Shown: positions 24,757-32,580, counted from the stretch's first letter. The stretch: 41,029 nucleotides of DNA from Candidatus Aminicenantota bacterium (GCA_018262835.1 JADFDP010000014.1:1-41029), one strand, 5' to 3'. Notes: generated by a model from the letters alone, not told the origin. Numbers and translations: made by a program.

Positions 24757-25471
24757 CCTGGCACGGCGTCAGATCCACTGCCAGGAGACCCATGCCACGG
24801 TGATCGCCGCGCAGCGCTACATGGAGCTGGCGGAGCGCACGATCGCAGCGGCCCGCGCCGACATCGAGGCAACCATCGCCACGCAGCCGCGCTTTCTCAC
24901 CGAGCTGGAGCCGCTGCCCATCGACATGGCGGCACCGCCAGTCGCGCGGCGCATGGCCGCTGCCGCCGCTCTCGCCGGTGTCGGCCCCATGGCCGCAGTG
25001 GCCGGCGCCATCGCCCAGGTCACGGTGGAAGCACTGGTCGCGGCCGGCTGCCGGCATGTCATCGTCGACAACGGCGGGGACATCGTGCTTTTCATTGACC
25101 GTCCCGTGATGATCGGGATATTCACGGGACCGGCAGCGATCCGTGATATCGCGTTGCGCTTCGAACCCCGTCCCGATATTTTTTCCGTCTGCACCTCATC
25201 TGGGACCGTGGGCCATTCGCTCTCCTTCGGCTGCGCCGACGCCGCCGTGGCCGTCGCCGACAACGGCTGCCTGGCCGACGCCGCGGCCACCGCCCTGGGC
25301 AATCGCGTCCTGGACGCGAGCGAGACGGCGGTCGAGCGGGCCATCCGCGCTACCCTAACGGAGGGGATCGAGGGGCTGCTGGTTGTGGCCGGGCAGCACC
25401 TGGGCCGGGGTGGCGCCCTGCCCGCGATCGTCCGGGTTCCGGTGACCGTGCCCATGATCAGCAAAGGATAA
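24746..25471 (+). CDS. UPF0280/COG2122 ApbE-like protein (homocysteine pathway)
   Basis: The 241-aa protein belongs to the UPF0280 family, distantly related to ApbE. Its marks are MAAPPVARRMAAAAALAG, AGAIAQVTVEALVAAG, HVIVDNGGDIVLF, FSVCTSSGTVGHSLSFG and DAAVAVADNGCLADAAATAL. Genetic studies in Desulfovibrio have linked this family, with DUF39 and a NIL/ferredoxin protein, to homocysteine formation; its chemical role is not settled. The ATG at 24746 (GGAG upstream) lies inside the end of the DUF39 gene, in another frame, so the two are coupled. The gene is followed by asd after nine bases. Confidence 0.88.
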   Translation: MDADLARRQIHCQETHATVIAAQRYMELAERTIAAARADIEATIATQPRFLTELEPLPIDMAAPPVARRMAAAAALAGVGPMAAVAGAIAQVTVEALVAAGCRHVIVDNGGDIVLFIDRPVMIGIFTGPAAIRDIALRFEPRPDIFSVCTSSGTVGHSLSFGCADAAVAVADNGCLADAAATALGNRVLDASETAVERAIRATLTEGIEGLLVVAGQHLGRGGALPAIVRVPVTVPMISKG

Positions 25472-25480
25472 GGAGAAAAC

Positions 25481-26560
25481 ATGAAAAAGATCAGGACCGC
25501 CATATTGGGATGCACTGGGCTGGTCGGACGGCAGTTTATCCGTCTGCTGGACGATCATCCCTATTTCGAGTTGTCGTTTTTATCGGCTTCGCCGCGCTCC
25601 GTCGGCAAGCGTTACGGTGATGCGATCGCCGACGGATTGCCAGCGGACATCAGTGAAAAGACCGCTTCCCTGGGAATCGGAGAACCGACGGCCGCCGCGA
25701 TCGCGGGCAGCGGCGCCCGGGTCGTTTTTTCGGCCCTGCCTGCCGGCATCGCCGGTGGGCTGGAGCTGGAGCTGCGCCAAAACGGGTTGGTTGTCTTTTC
25801 CAATGCCAGTTCGCACCGCATGGACGAAAGGGTGCCGCTGCTGATCCCGGAAGTGAACGCCCCCCACCTGGAGCTGGCCAGGGAGCAGCTGCGGGTGCAT
25901 CCCGGCTTCATCGTCACCAACCCCAATTGCGTGGTTTCGGGGCTGGCTATGGCCCTGAAGCCATTGACCGCCTTCGCTGCGCGTGCCGCGACCGTCACCA
26001 CTTTCCAGGCCGTTTCCGGGGGCGGGAGACACGGCGTCGCCGCCTGGGACATCCTGGGCAACGTGATTCCTTATATCAAAAATGAAGAGGAAAAGGTCGT
26101 GGGCGAAACCAAAAAGATACTGGGGACACTGGCAGGTAAGCGGATCAGGGAGCATGGCCTGGAAATCTTCCCCTCCTGCAGCCGGGTAGCGGTGAAGGAA
26201 GGTCATCTGCAAAGCGTTAGCGTGGAATTTTCCAAACCGGCCAATGAAGCCGAAATCGCCGGCGCGCTGTCCGCTTTTGCAGCGGAGCCGCAACGACTGG
26301 CCCTGCCAACCGCGCCGCGGCACCCTATCCTGGTGCAGGAATACGCCGACCGTCCCCAACCGCTTCTCGATGTTCATGCCGGAGAGCCGGCCGCGGCCCG
26401 GGGCATGGCCGTGACTGTGGGCCGGCTGCGCTGCCGGGGGAGCCGTTGCAGTTTTTTCCTGCTGGTGCACAACACGGTGCGCGGAGCGGCCGGCGGCTCG
26501 GTCCTGAACGCGGAGCTGGCGGTAAGCCAGGGCCTGCTGGCCGGGGTGGACCGTGGTTAG
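25481..26560 (+). CDS. asd: Aspartate-semialdehyde dehydrogenase, archaeal/fungal type
   Basis: The 359-aa enzyme reduces aspartyl phosphate to aspartate semialdehyde with NADPH. The nucleotide-binding loop is ILGCTGLVGRQFIRLL (8-23). The catalytic cysteine is Cys150 in IVTNPNCVVSGLAMALK and the acid/base histidine is His242 in SRVAVKEGHLQSV. The wording of these motifs fits the archaeal and fungal ASADH branch (TIGR00978 type) rather than E. coli Asd. In this operon the product would be the carbon substrate of the DUF39 system. The ATG at 25481 follows AAGGAGAAAAC. Its stop overlaps the start of the aspartate kinase gene by eight bases. Confidence 0.93.
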   Translation: MKKIRTAILGCTGLVGRQFIRLLDDHPYFELSFLSASPRSVGKRYGDAIADGLPADISEKTASLGIGEPTAAAIAGSGARVVFSALPAGIAGGLELELRQNGLVVFSNASSHRMDERVPLLIPEVNAPHLELAREQLRVHPGFIVTNPNCVVSGLAMALKPLTAFAARAATVTTFQAVSGGGRHGVAAWDILGNVIPYIKNEEEKVVGETKKILGTLAGKRIREHGLEIFPSCSRVAVKEGHLQSVSVEFSKPANEAEIAGALSAFAAEPQRLALPTAPRHPILVQEYADRPQPLLDVHAGEPAAARGMAVTVGRLRCRGSRCSFFLLVHNTVRGAAGGSVLNAELAVSQGLLAGVDRG

Positions 26561-27920
26561 GGTGATGAAGTTCGGCGGCGGCTGCCTGCGCGACGGCTGC
26601 ACTTTTTCTCAAAGTTGCGCGATGATCGGCGGGAACAAGCGGACTGCGGTCGTGGTGTCGGCCGTTTCCGGCGTGACCGAGCAGCTCCTGGCCGCTATCG
26701 AGCAGGCCAGGCGCCATGAAAGGAATATTCCCGTTGTCCTGGCCGGCCTGGCCGCCAAACACCGGGCGATCATCGAAGAGCTGTGCCCGGCCGGCCGGCA
26801 GAAAAAAAAGGTCCGGGAAGCGATCGCCTCCCAGCTGGTTCAGGTCCGCCGCCTGCTGACCGGCATCGCCTGCCACGGCGACCTGACGCCGGCGGTGCGG
26901 GCACGGCTGTTGAGCTACGGCGAGCGGCTGGCGGCGCGGCTGCTGGCCGGGATACTGAACGGCCGCGGGGTGAAGGCCAAGGCACTGGACGCCCATCTGG
27001 CCGGCATCCGCACCGACGAAAGCTTTGAAAGCGCCAGCATCGACCGCGAGCTGACCCGCAAGATCCTTGGCGCCAGGGTCAGGCCCCTGCTGCGCAAGGG
27101 CATTGTCCCGGTCATCGGCGGCTTCTTCGGCCGTGGCCCCCTTGGGGCCATCACCCTGCTGGGCCGCAACGGCTCCGATTACAGCGCCGCCGCCGTGGCC
27201 TACGCGCTGCAGGCAAACCGTCTGGAGATCTGGAAGGACGTGGACGGCTTCATGAGCGCCGACCCCTCGCTGGTGGCCACGGCGCGCCGCCTGGAGCGGA
27301 TCTCGTTCGCCGAAGCCGCCGAGCTCTCCTATTTCGGCGCCAAGATCCTGCACCCGCGCACCGTAGAGCCGCTCTCCGGGACAAAGACCCGGGTTTTCAT
27401 CCGCAGCCTGAAGGAGCCGGAAAGCCCGGGCAGCGAGATCGTCGCCGGCAGGTCGGGGCGCGAGGAGGCCGTGGCCAGCATCACGGCCAACAAGCGGCTG
27501 GCCAACATCCGCGTCCACGGCGCCGGCATCGGCTCCAAGCCGGGGCTGCTCTCAGGCATCAGCTCGCTGCTGGGAAACGAGGGCATCAACATTCATTCGG
27601 TGCTGACTTCGCAGACGTGCATCAACCTGCTCCTCGATCCGGACGACGGCCGCCGGAGCATGAAAAAGATCAGGGCCCTGGCCAATGGCATCATCAAGCG
27701 GATCGAATTCGAGGAGCACATTGCCCTGGTCGGGGTGGTGGGCGACCGCATCATGGAGAAGGAAGGCATCTACGCGCGGATATTCACCGCCGTGGCGCGC
27801 GAGAAGATCAACGTGGAGATGGCCGCGGCCGGCGCCTCGCCCGTGGCCTGCTATTTCATCGTCAAGCGTGCCGACCTGGACCGCGCCGTGCGCGCCGTCC
27901 ACGACGAGTTCTTTCCCTGA
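26553..27920 (+). CDS. lysC: Aspartate kinase
   Basis: The 455-aa kinase phosphorylates aspartate, the first step towards Met, Thr and Lys. The N-terminal kinase domain shows VMKFGGGCLRD (4-14, in place of the usual KFGGTS), ARLLSYGERLAARLLA, IPVIGGFFGR-like VPVIGGFFGRGPLGAI, LLGRNGSDYSAAAVAYAL and DVDGFMSADPSL. Two ACT domains follow (about 315-455) with HGAGIGSKPGLLSGISSLL and VGVVGDRIMEKEGIYARIF, the place where end-product amino acids bind. I chose the GTG at 26553, after GGGGTGG; the ATG at 26565 is an alternative. It ends the homocysteine operon and is followed by a REP-like hairpin. Symbol lysC is used for the family; the copy may be specific to this pathway. Confidence 0.92.
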   Translation: MVRVMKFGGGCLRDGCTFSQSCAMIGGNKRTAVVVSAVSGVTEQLLAAIEQARRHERNIPVVLAGLAAKHRAIIEELCPAGRQKKKVREAIASQLVQVRRLLTGIACHGDLTPAVRARLLSYGERLAARLLAGILNGRGVKAKALDAHLAGIRTDESFESASIDRELTRKILGARVRPLLRKGIVPVIGGFFGRGPLGAITLLGRNGSDYSAAAVAYALQANRLEIWKDVDGFMSADPSLVATARRLERISFAEAAELSYFGAKILHPRTVEPLSGTKTRVFIRSLKEPESPGSEIVAGRSGREEAVASITANKRLANIRVHGAGIGSKPGLLSGISSLLGNEGINIHSVLTSQTCINLLLDPDDGRRSMKKIRALANGIIKRIEFEEHIALVGVVGDRIMEKEGIYARIFTAVAREKINVEMAAAGASPVACYFIVKRADLDRAVRAVHDEFFP

Positions 27921-27930
27921 AAATCAAAAA

Positions 27931-27955
27931 GGGCGGAGGCAAGCCCCGCCCCTAC
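27931..27955 (-). repeat. REP-like hairpin with GTAG foot, copy 2
   Basis: GGGCGG pairs with CCGCCC around GAGGCAAGCC-type centre, followed by CTAC (GTAG on the minus strand). It begins ten bases after the aspartate kinase stop and may act as an mRNA 3' stabiliser. It shares its core with copy 1 (10258) and copy 4 (28967). Confidence 0.7.
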
Positions 27956-27997
27956 ATTTAAATACAATTGCTTGAAAATATAATTCAACTAAAAATT

Positions 27998-28510
27998 TTA
28001 TTTATTACCTGTTTTTATTAATTTAATTAGTTTTTTAAATAATGCATGTTTTTTTTCAATTCGCTTGAGTGTTGCAATTACTGCATCATACAAATTCATA
28101 AGATATTGTTCGTAATTTATGTCAAATTTTTCACAATAGAAACTTATAACTTTTGCATACTTTTTATGAAAACTACTGTCTCTGGATACAATCACAGGGT
28201 TTTTTACCATTTCAAATTGATCTGCGGTAATATCAATAATAATTCCATCATGTTCTAGCCAACGATGAAGTGCAAAAGGACCTTTTTCATCATCTATATG
28301 AGCATGTACTTCTAAAAGGGGTTCTAATTTATATTCATTAGTTAAATAAGCTCCCAAAATACTGCATATATGAGTACAACTTTCAACTGGAAATTTTTTC
28401 ATCCGAAGATTAGCTTCTCTGCCGACTTTTTTTTCAGAAAAGTCAGTTTTTTCAATTGCATATCTAAATTTTTGAGCAATTTTAAAAAGCTGAACTTCAT
28501 CTAACTTCAT
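27998..28510 (-). CDS. AT-rich gene of unknown function, possible Cys-His-Asp fold
   Basis: The 170-aa protein is lysine- and isoleucine-rich, and its gene is strikingly AT-rich beside GC-rich neighbours, so it was probably acquired. I do not recognise a named family. The pattern FPVESCTHICSIL (Cys45/Cys49), ALHRWLEHDGIIIDITADQF (His82, Asp93) fits the order Cys ... His-x-Trp ... Asp found in papain-like and transglutaminase-like folds, which include peptidases and deamidases. That is a suggestion from motif order only. There is no signal peptide. The ATG at 28510 overlaps the end of the transposase gene by 14 bases and has no clear Shine-Dalgarno sequence. It could be a passenger or a domesticated partner of the transposase. 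Confidence 0.65.
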   Translation of the reverse strand: MKLDEVQLFKIAQKFRYAIEKTDFSEKKVGREANLRMKKFPVESCTHICSILGAYLTNEYKLEPLLEVHAHIDDEKGPFALHRWLEHDGIIIDITADQFEMVKNPVIVSRDSSFHKKYAKVISFYCEKFDINYEQYLMNLYDAVIATLKRIEKKHALFKKLIKLIKTGNK

Positions 28511-29126
28511 TGTGGTGTTTTTTCTTTAATGTTGGGAGCCCTGTTCTTTGATCGTTTTCAATATTAATCGGATTGTCTTCGTCCTCGAACCATTTGGCTG
28601 GATTCTCCAGAATGTAGTGCCGGATCTGGTTTAACTCTTTTTCATCCCGAATGATGTGTTCATAGTAATTACGCTGCCAGATTTTCCATATTTCTTCATC
28701 ATTTTCTTTAAGGCAACATTTCATATATTCAACAACACATTTTGATTTGAAGGATCCGACAATTTGTCCCAATGTAGGGGCTCCCCTCGCGGGCGCCCCG
28801 CCTCTTTCGTTTCCAATCAAAATCCCATGAATATGGTTAGGCATGATAATAAAATCATCTACCGTGATGTGATTATATTTGATCGCAATATCCCGCCAAT
28901 TTTTTTCTATGATTTTTCCGACCTCGGTTAATTGAAAAATTGGAAATGAATCGGGGACAGATATCTGGGCAGGGGCAAGCCCTGCCCCTACGCCCGAATA
29001 AAATTCTGCAAAAATACATTCCCGGTTTCTTGAACAGATCGTTACGAAATAATATCCAACCTTCGAATAATCATATCCCTTTAGCCGAACCGATCTCCGA
29101 TGGAATCTCTCATGATTGAAGGTCAT
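28497..29126 (-). CDS. REP-associated tyrosine transposase (RAYT, IS200/Y1 type)
   Basis: The 209-aa single-domain HUH transposase has RSVRLKGYDYSKVGYYFVTI at the N-terminus, the metal-binding His-x-His in MPNHIHGIL (His98, His100) and the nucleophile tyrosine region WQRNYYEHIIRDEKE (Tyr154/155). RAYTs cut and join single-stranded REP hairpins that carry a GTAG foot and are usually not autonomous. Two REP-like hairpins lie inside this gene in frame, encoding GVGAGLAPAQ (45-54) and GGAPARGAPT (109-118), both in loops between conserved segments. The frame is intact. The ATG at 29126 has no good Shine-Dalgarno sequence, and another REP copy lies ten bases upstream. Confidence 0.9.
   Translation of the reverse strand: MTFNHERFHRRSVRLKGYDYSKVGYYFVTICSRNRECIFAEFYSGVGAGLAPAQISVPDSFPIFQLTEVGKIIEKNWRDIAIKYNHITVDDFIIMPNHIHGILIGNERGGAPARGAPTLGQIVGSFKSKCVVEYMKCCLKENDEEIWKIWQRNYYEHIIRDEKELNQIRHYILENPAKWFEDEDNPINIENDQRTGLPTLKKKHHNEVR
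28774..28802 (+). repeat. REP-like hairpin with GTAG foot, copy 3, inside RAYT
   Basis: GTAG (28774-28777) leads into GGGGC, a CG-rich centre and GCCCC. It closely matches copy 5 at 29136. It lies within the transposase coding region and is read in frame as a Gly/Ala/Pro-rich loop. Confidence 0.72.
28967..28991 (-). repeat. REP-like hairpin with GTAG foot, copy 4, inside RAYT
   Basis: GGGCAGGG pairs with CCCTGCCC around GCAAG, and CTAC (28988-28991) gives the GTAG foot on the minus strand. It is read in frame within the transposase as GVGAGLAPA. Confidence 0.75.
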
Positions 29127-29135
29127 TCGTCTTTT

Positions 29136-29161
29136 GTAGGGGCACCCCTTGCGGGCGCCCC
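29136..29161 (+). repeat. REP-like hairpin with GTAG foot, copy 5
   Basis: GTAG (29136-29139) is followed by GGGGC ... GCGCCCC. It lies between the RAYT start and the TPM-domain gene stop and differs from copy 3 at only a few positions. Confidence 0.72.
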
Positions 29162-29171
29162 TCAGCGGCAG

Positions 29172-29627
29172 TCACTCTTTATTGCCGAAATCAATACCGT
29201 CAGGAAGCTCGTTGACGTCCTTCTCGCCCTGGTAGGGAAAGTGAACGGCGAGCAGGCGGCCGCACTCATCAATGCCTCGCACCAGCCCCTCGTTGAACTT
29301 CCCTTCCTTGAAGTCGCCGGAAATAGCAACGACCAGTTTGTCCCAGAAATCCTGGCTAACTTTCCGGTGAATGCCCTCGTCGCCGATGATGGCAAAGGCG
29401 CGCCGGGAAGGGACAATGAAGAACAGGATGCCGTTGCGGTCTTTGGTGGTGCGCATGCCCAGGCGCGTGAAAGCTTTGTGGGCAGCGTGTTGGATATTGC
29501 CCCAGAAGAACCGTGAGACCGACACGCGTATTTCCCCGGAAGTCAGCTTCTCGGCCGCGACGATGGCCGCCTTGATCCGGTTGTCGTCAATGATCTCAAG
29601 CAGCTTTCGCTGGCTGATTAACGCCAT
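29172..29627 (-). CDS. TPM-domain protein, cytoplasmic-like
   Basis: The 151-aa protein has a TPM fold (TLP18.3/Psb32/MOLO-1): LTSGEIRVSVSRFFWGN, AHKAFTRLGMRTTKDRNGIL, FFIVPSRRAFAIIGDEGIH and a C-terminal AISGDFKEGKFNEGLVRGID. It lacks the signal peptide and membrane anchor of its neighbour. In this family the domain is thought to bind metals or act in protein repair, but the bacterial role is unclear. The ATG at 29627 follows AAGGAGG. It is the third gene after lemA and the longer TPM protein, with ten bases between genes. Confidence 0.85.
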   Translation of the reverse strand: MALISQRKLLEIIDDNRIKAAIVAAEKLTSGEIRVSVSRFFWGNIQHAAHKAFTRLGMRTTKDRNGILFFIVPSRRAFAIIGDEGIHRKVSQDFWDKLVVAISGDFKEGKFNEGLVRGIDECGRLLAVHFPYQGEKDVNELPDGIDFGNKE

Positions 29628-29637
29628 GGATCCCTCC

Positions 29638-30378
29638 TTACCACGAACCCGAGGCGCCACCGCCACCGGATCTGCCGCCACCCCCGGAAAATCCGCCCCG
29701 GCCTCCACCGCCGCGCCCGCCCGACAGGATGGTGAACAGCAGGTACAGGGCCAGGGAGGGATTGGTGATCAGCAGGATCAAAAATCCCAGTATGGCCATG
29801 CCGACGAGGATCTTTTGGAACCAGGTCAAGGGAGGTGATGCCGGCGGCGGCACCTGCCCGCCGCCGGTTGCGCCGCTGTCGCCGGAAATTACGGCGAGCA
29901 GGCGGTCGACCGCCGCGGCCACCGCCCCGTCGCTGTCACCCTGCTGCAGCCTGGGCACCATCTCATCGTTGATGATGCGCGAGGCGACGGCATCGGGGAC
30001 CTGGCCCTCCAACCCGTAACCGACTTCGATACGGACACGGTGGTCTTCGGCCATGACGAACATGACCAGACCGTCATCGAGGCCCTTGCGGCCGACCCGC
30101 CAAGACTCAAAAGCCTTGACGCCCCAATCTTCGATGGGGATGCCGCCAGTGGTTTTGCCGATGTAAACGACGACCTGGCGGCCGCTGGACTGTTCGTAGG
30201 CCTGCAGCCTGGCATCCAGCTGCTCCGCCACCTGCGGCGAGAGCATACCCGCCGCATCGGTGAGCCAGCGCTGCGGCGGGGCGGGGATGGGGGTCCCGGA
30301 CTGGGCCTGCACTCCCGCCGCCAAGGCAAGGAGTAGCAGGCCGGCCAGCGCCGTCGAAAAATAAATCCGCGATTTCAC
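29638..30378 (-). CDS. Membrane-anchored TPM-domain protein (YgcG family)
   Basis: The 246-aa protein has a signal peptide (about 1-25, ending VQAQ), a TPM domain (about 35-160: WLTDAAGMLSPQVAEQLDAR, GRQVVVYIGKTTGGIPIEDW, DDGLVMFVMAEDHRVRIEVG), a membrane segment (WFQKILVGMAILGFLILLI) and a Gly/Ser-rich tail with SGGGGRSGGGGASGSW. This is the usual partner of LemA and is placed on the outer face of the inner membrane. The start is GTG at 30378, three bases after the lemA stop. The initiator has no strong Shine-Dalgarno sequence, in keeping with coupling to lemA. Confidence 0.9.
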   Translation of the reverse strand: MKSRIYFSTALAGLLLLALAAGVQAQSGTPIPAPPQRWLTDAAGMLSPQVAEQLDARLQAYEQSSGRQVVVYIGKTTGGIPIEDWGVKAFESWRVGRKGLDDGLVMFVMAEDHRVRIEVGYGLEGQVPDAVASRIINDEMVPRLQQGDSDGAVAAAVDRLLAVISGDSGATGGGQVPPPASPPLTWFQKILVGMAILGFLILLITNPSLALYLLFTILSGGRGGGGRGGFSGGGGRSGGGGASGSW

Positions 30379-30381
30379 TGA

Positions 30382-30990
30382 CTAGAATTGGACCTTGGGC
30401 GCGGTTTCAGCCCCGGCCTGGGCTTTGAAATAGGCCTTCTCCTGATAGCGCGTGCCCAGGAAATTGGCGATGATCACGGTGGGGAAGCGCATCCTCTTGG
30501 TGTTGAAGGCTTGCGCCGCCTCGTTGAAGCGCATACGCTCGACGGTGATGCGGTTTTCCGTGCTTTCCAGCTGGACCTGCAAGTCGCGGAAATTCTGCGT
30601 GGCCTTGAGCTCGGGATATTTTTCCACTACCACCAGCAAACGGGACAAGGCCGAAGACAAGCCGTCCTGGGCCTGCTGGAACTTGGCAAATGCTTCGGGA
30701 TTGGCGGCCGGATTCGCTCCGCCGCCCAGTGAAACCTGGCCCACCTTGGCCCGGGCTTCGGTCACGGCGGTGAAGGTGTCTTTTTCAAAGGCCGCCGCAC
30801 CTTTGACGGTTTCCACCAGGTTGGGAACCAGGTCGGCCCGGCGCTGGTAGACATTCTCCACTTGCGCCCACTGCGAGAGCGCCTTCTGGTCCAGAGAGAC
30901 CAGGCCGTTGTAGGCGCTCATCACCCACAGACCCAGGACCACCACCAGACCAATCAGAATACCTACAGGACCCAATAAAAACTTTTTCAT
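30382..30990 (-). CDS. lemA: LemA family protein
   Basis: The 202-aa protein has an N-terminal membrane anchor (LLGPVGILIGLVVVLGLWVM) and the LemA helical bundle: YNGLVSLDQKALSQWAQVEN, YQRRADLVPNLVETVKG and VVVEKYPELKATQNFRDLQ, then LESTENRITVERMRFNEAAQ. LemA proteins are widespread, and their exact job is not settled. The lemA-YgcG-TPM gene order is common. The ATG at 30990 follows AAGGAG, and a good promoter lies 55 bases upstream. Confidence 0.93.
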   Translation of the reverse strand: MKKFLLGPVGILIGLVVVLGLWVMSAYNGLVSLDQKALSQWAQVENVYQRRADLVPNLVETVKGAAAFEKDTFTAVTEARAKVGQVSLGGGANPAANPEAFAKFQQAQDGLSSALSRLLVVVEKYPELKATQNFRDLQVQLESTENRITVERMRFNEAAQAFNTKRMRFPTVIIANFLGTRYQEKAYFKAQAGAETAPKVQF

Positions 30991-31044
30991 TTTCTACTCC
31001 TTTATGCGAGCGATGGATCAAAGCAAATCGATTCGCCCGGGAAT

Positions 31045-31073
31045 ATTGTAACCTCTTCGCGCCACCAATGCAA
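31045..31073 (-). promoter_or_regulatory. Promoter of the lemA-TPM operon
   Basis: On the minus strand TTGCAT (31068-31073) and TACAAT (31045-31050) are 17 bases apart. The transcript would begin near 31038, about 48 bases before lemA. Confidence 0.65.
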
Positions 31074-31088
31074 GGGAAGGGCCGCCGG

Positions 31089-32276
31089 TCAGGAAAGGAC
31101 GCCGATACCCCGGTGCTTTTCGGCGATCACCGCCGCCAGCTGCTCCAGGGCCTGGAAGTCCTTTTCCTTGGGGGCCCCCTTGGCCAGGACCGGCTCCAGC
31201 AGCTCGACCTTGAGGTTGCCTAAGGAGGCCAGCAGGTTTTCCACCGTCCGCCCGCCCCAGCCATAAGAACCGATGATGGAGGCGAATTTCAGCTTGGGAC
31301 GCAAGGCGTTGACCAGAAAGGCCGCGTGGGCAACGGCCGGGTGCGCCCCGCCCAGGACCGTGGGCGTGGCCAGGACCACCGTGGACGCGTCCACCAGCTC
31401 GTTGGCCAGTTCGCCGATATCGGTGTGAATCAGGTTGAAGGGGATGACGGTGATGTCCTGGCGGATCAGCGCCCCGGTCAGGTACTCCACCATTTCCCGG
31501 GTGCTGCCGTGCATGGAAACGAAAGGGACCAGCACCAGGTTGCGCGTGCGGTCGGAAACCCATTCGTCGTAGGCGTCGAGGATGAACGCCGGCCGCGGGT
31601 AGACCACGCCGTGGCTGGGGGCGATCATCTCGATCTCCATCCCCCTCAGCTTTTCCAGGTGCTTGCGGATCGGCAGCCGGAACGGCATCATGATCTCGGC
31701 GAAATAGCGCTTGGCCGAGCGCAGGCTGCGGCCTTCGTCGCTGAGCATGGGCCGGCTCTGCGCCAGATGGGCGCCCAAGAAATCACAGCTGAAAAGTATC
31801 TTGTCCTCACGCAGATAGGTGAGCATGGTCTCGGGCCAGTGCACCCAGGGCGCGAAAATGAATTCCAGGGTCTTGCCGCCCAGTTCCAGCGTCTGGCCGT
31901 CGCTTACGCTCTGGAATTTTATTTCGGGAAGCAGGAGCAGATCCATGAGCATGGACTTGCATTTCTCGTTGGTCACCACCACGGCCTGGGGATATATCTC
32001 CAGAATATCGCCGATGGAGCCGGAATGATCCTGCTCGGCGTGCTGGCAGACGATGTAGTCGAGGCGGGTCACCCCGGCTTCCTGCAGGTTCTCCAGCAAT
32101 TCACCGGTCTTGCTCGGATCGACCGTGTCGATCAGGGCGGTCTTTTCACTGCCCCGGACCAAGTAGGCGTTGTAGGACGTGCCGTCAGGCAAAGGGATCA
32201 GTTCATCGAAAAGGCGCCGGTCCCAATCCAGCGCTCCCACCCAGGTAATGCCTTTTTTTATTTCCGTTGCCGCCAT
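31089..32276 (-). CDS. FprA-type flavodiiron protein
   Basis: The 395-aa A-type flavoprotein joins a metallo-beta-lactamase-like diiron domain and a flavodoxin domain. It reduces oxygen to water and/or nitric oxide to nitrous oxide in the cytoplasm of anaerobes. The diiron ligands appear as HAEQDH (79-84: His79, Glu81, Asp83, His84), WVHWPET (His146), FSCDFLGAH (Asp165) and APSHGVVYP. The FMN loop is SMHGSTREM, and ATPTVLGGAHP and IGSYGWGGRT also match flavodoxin sites. The ATG at 32276 follows GGAGG. Rubredoxin, its usual electron donor, is encoded 82 bases upstream in the same direction. Confidence 0.93.
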   Translation of the reverse strand: MAATEIKKGITWVGALDWDRRLFDELIPLPDGTSYNAYLVRGSEKTALIDTVDPSKTGELLENLQEAGVTRLDYIVCQHAEQDHSGSIGDILEIYPQAVVVTNEKCKSMLMDLLLLPEIKFQSVSDGQTLELGGKTLEFIFAPWVHWPETMLTYLREDKILFSCDFLGAHLAQSRPMLSDEGRSLRSAKRYFAEIMMPFRLPIRKHLEKLRGMEIEMIAPSHGVVYPRPAFILDAYDEWVSDRTRNLVLVPFVSMHGSTREMVEYLTGALIRQDITVIPFNLIHTDIGELANELVDASTVVLATPTVLGGAHPAVAHAAFLVNALRPKLKFASIIGSYGWGGRTVENLLASLGNLKVELLEPVLAKGAPKEKDFQALEQLAAVIAEKHRGIGVLS

Positions 32277-32358
32277 GTTTCCTCCGGTTTCAAACAGGGT
32301 TTTCAAACTACGTGCGTTTCAAGGCCGGGCAAGCATTTCGATCCGGGAGGAACCGCAT

Positions 32359-32520
32359 TCACTCCATGACTTCAAAGGCATCCTTGCCGGCACCGCAGAC
32401 CGGGCAGACCCAGTCTTCGGGAATATCTTCAAACGCGGTTCCGGGCTTGATCCCCGAATCGGGATCTCCATCAGCGGGGTTGTACACATATCCGCAAACG
32501 TTGCAAACAAATTTTTTCAT
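32359..32520 (-). CDS. Rubredoxin
   Basis: This 53-aa protein has the rubredoxin fold with two CxxCG knuckles, [11 protein letters not shown] (Cys6, Cys9) and [15 protein letters not shown] (Cys39, Cys42). They bind one iron. The acidic middle ([18 protein letters not shown]) is standard. The start has AAGGAGG with a five-base spacer. It passes electrons to the flavodiiron protein encoded just downstream; together they make an oxygen or NO detoxifying pair. Confidence 0.97.
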   Translation of the reverse strand: MKKFVCNVCGYVYNPADGDPDSGIKPGTAFEDIPEDWVCPVCGAGKDAFEVME

Positions 32521-32580
32521 GCCATCCTCCTTGCACTTTCAAATACGAAAATCACGCCCGCTCCGTTTCTCGTCCATTAA

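Noticed and set aside
27921-29171. Complete insertion sequence with terminal repeats
   Set aside because: The transposase is RAYT type; I found no flanking target duplication or element ends beyond the REP hairpins.
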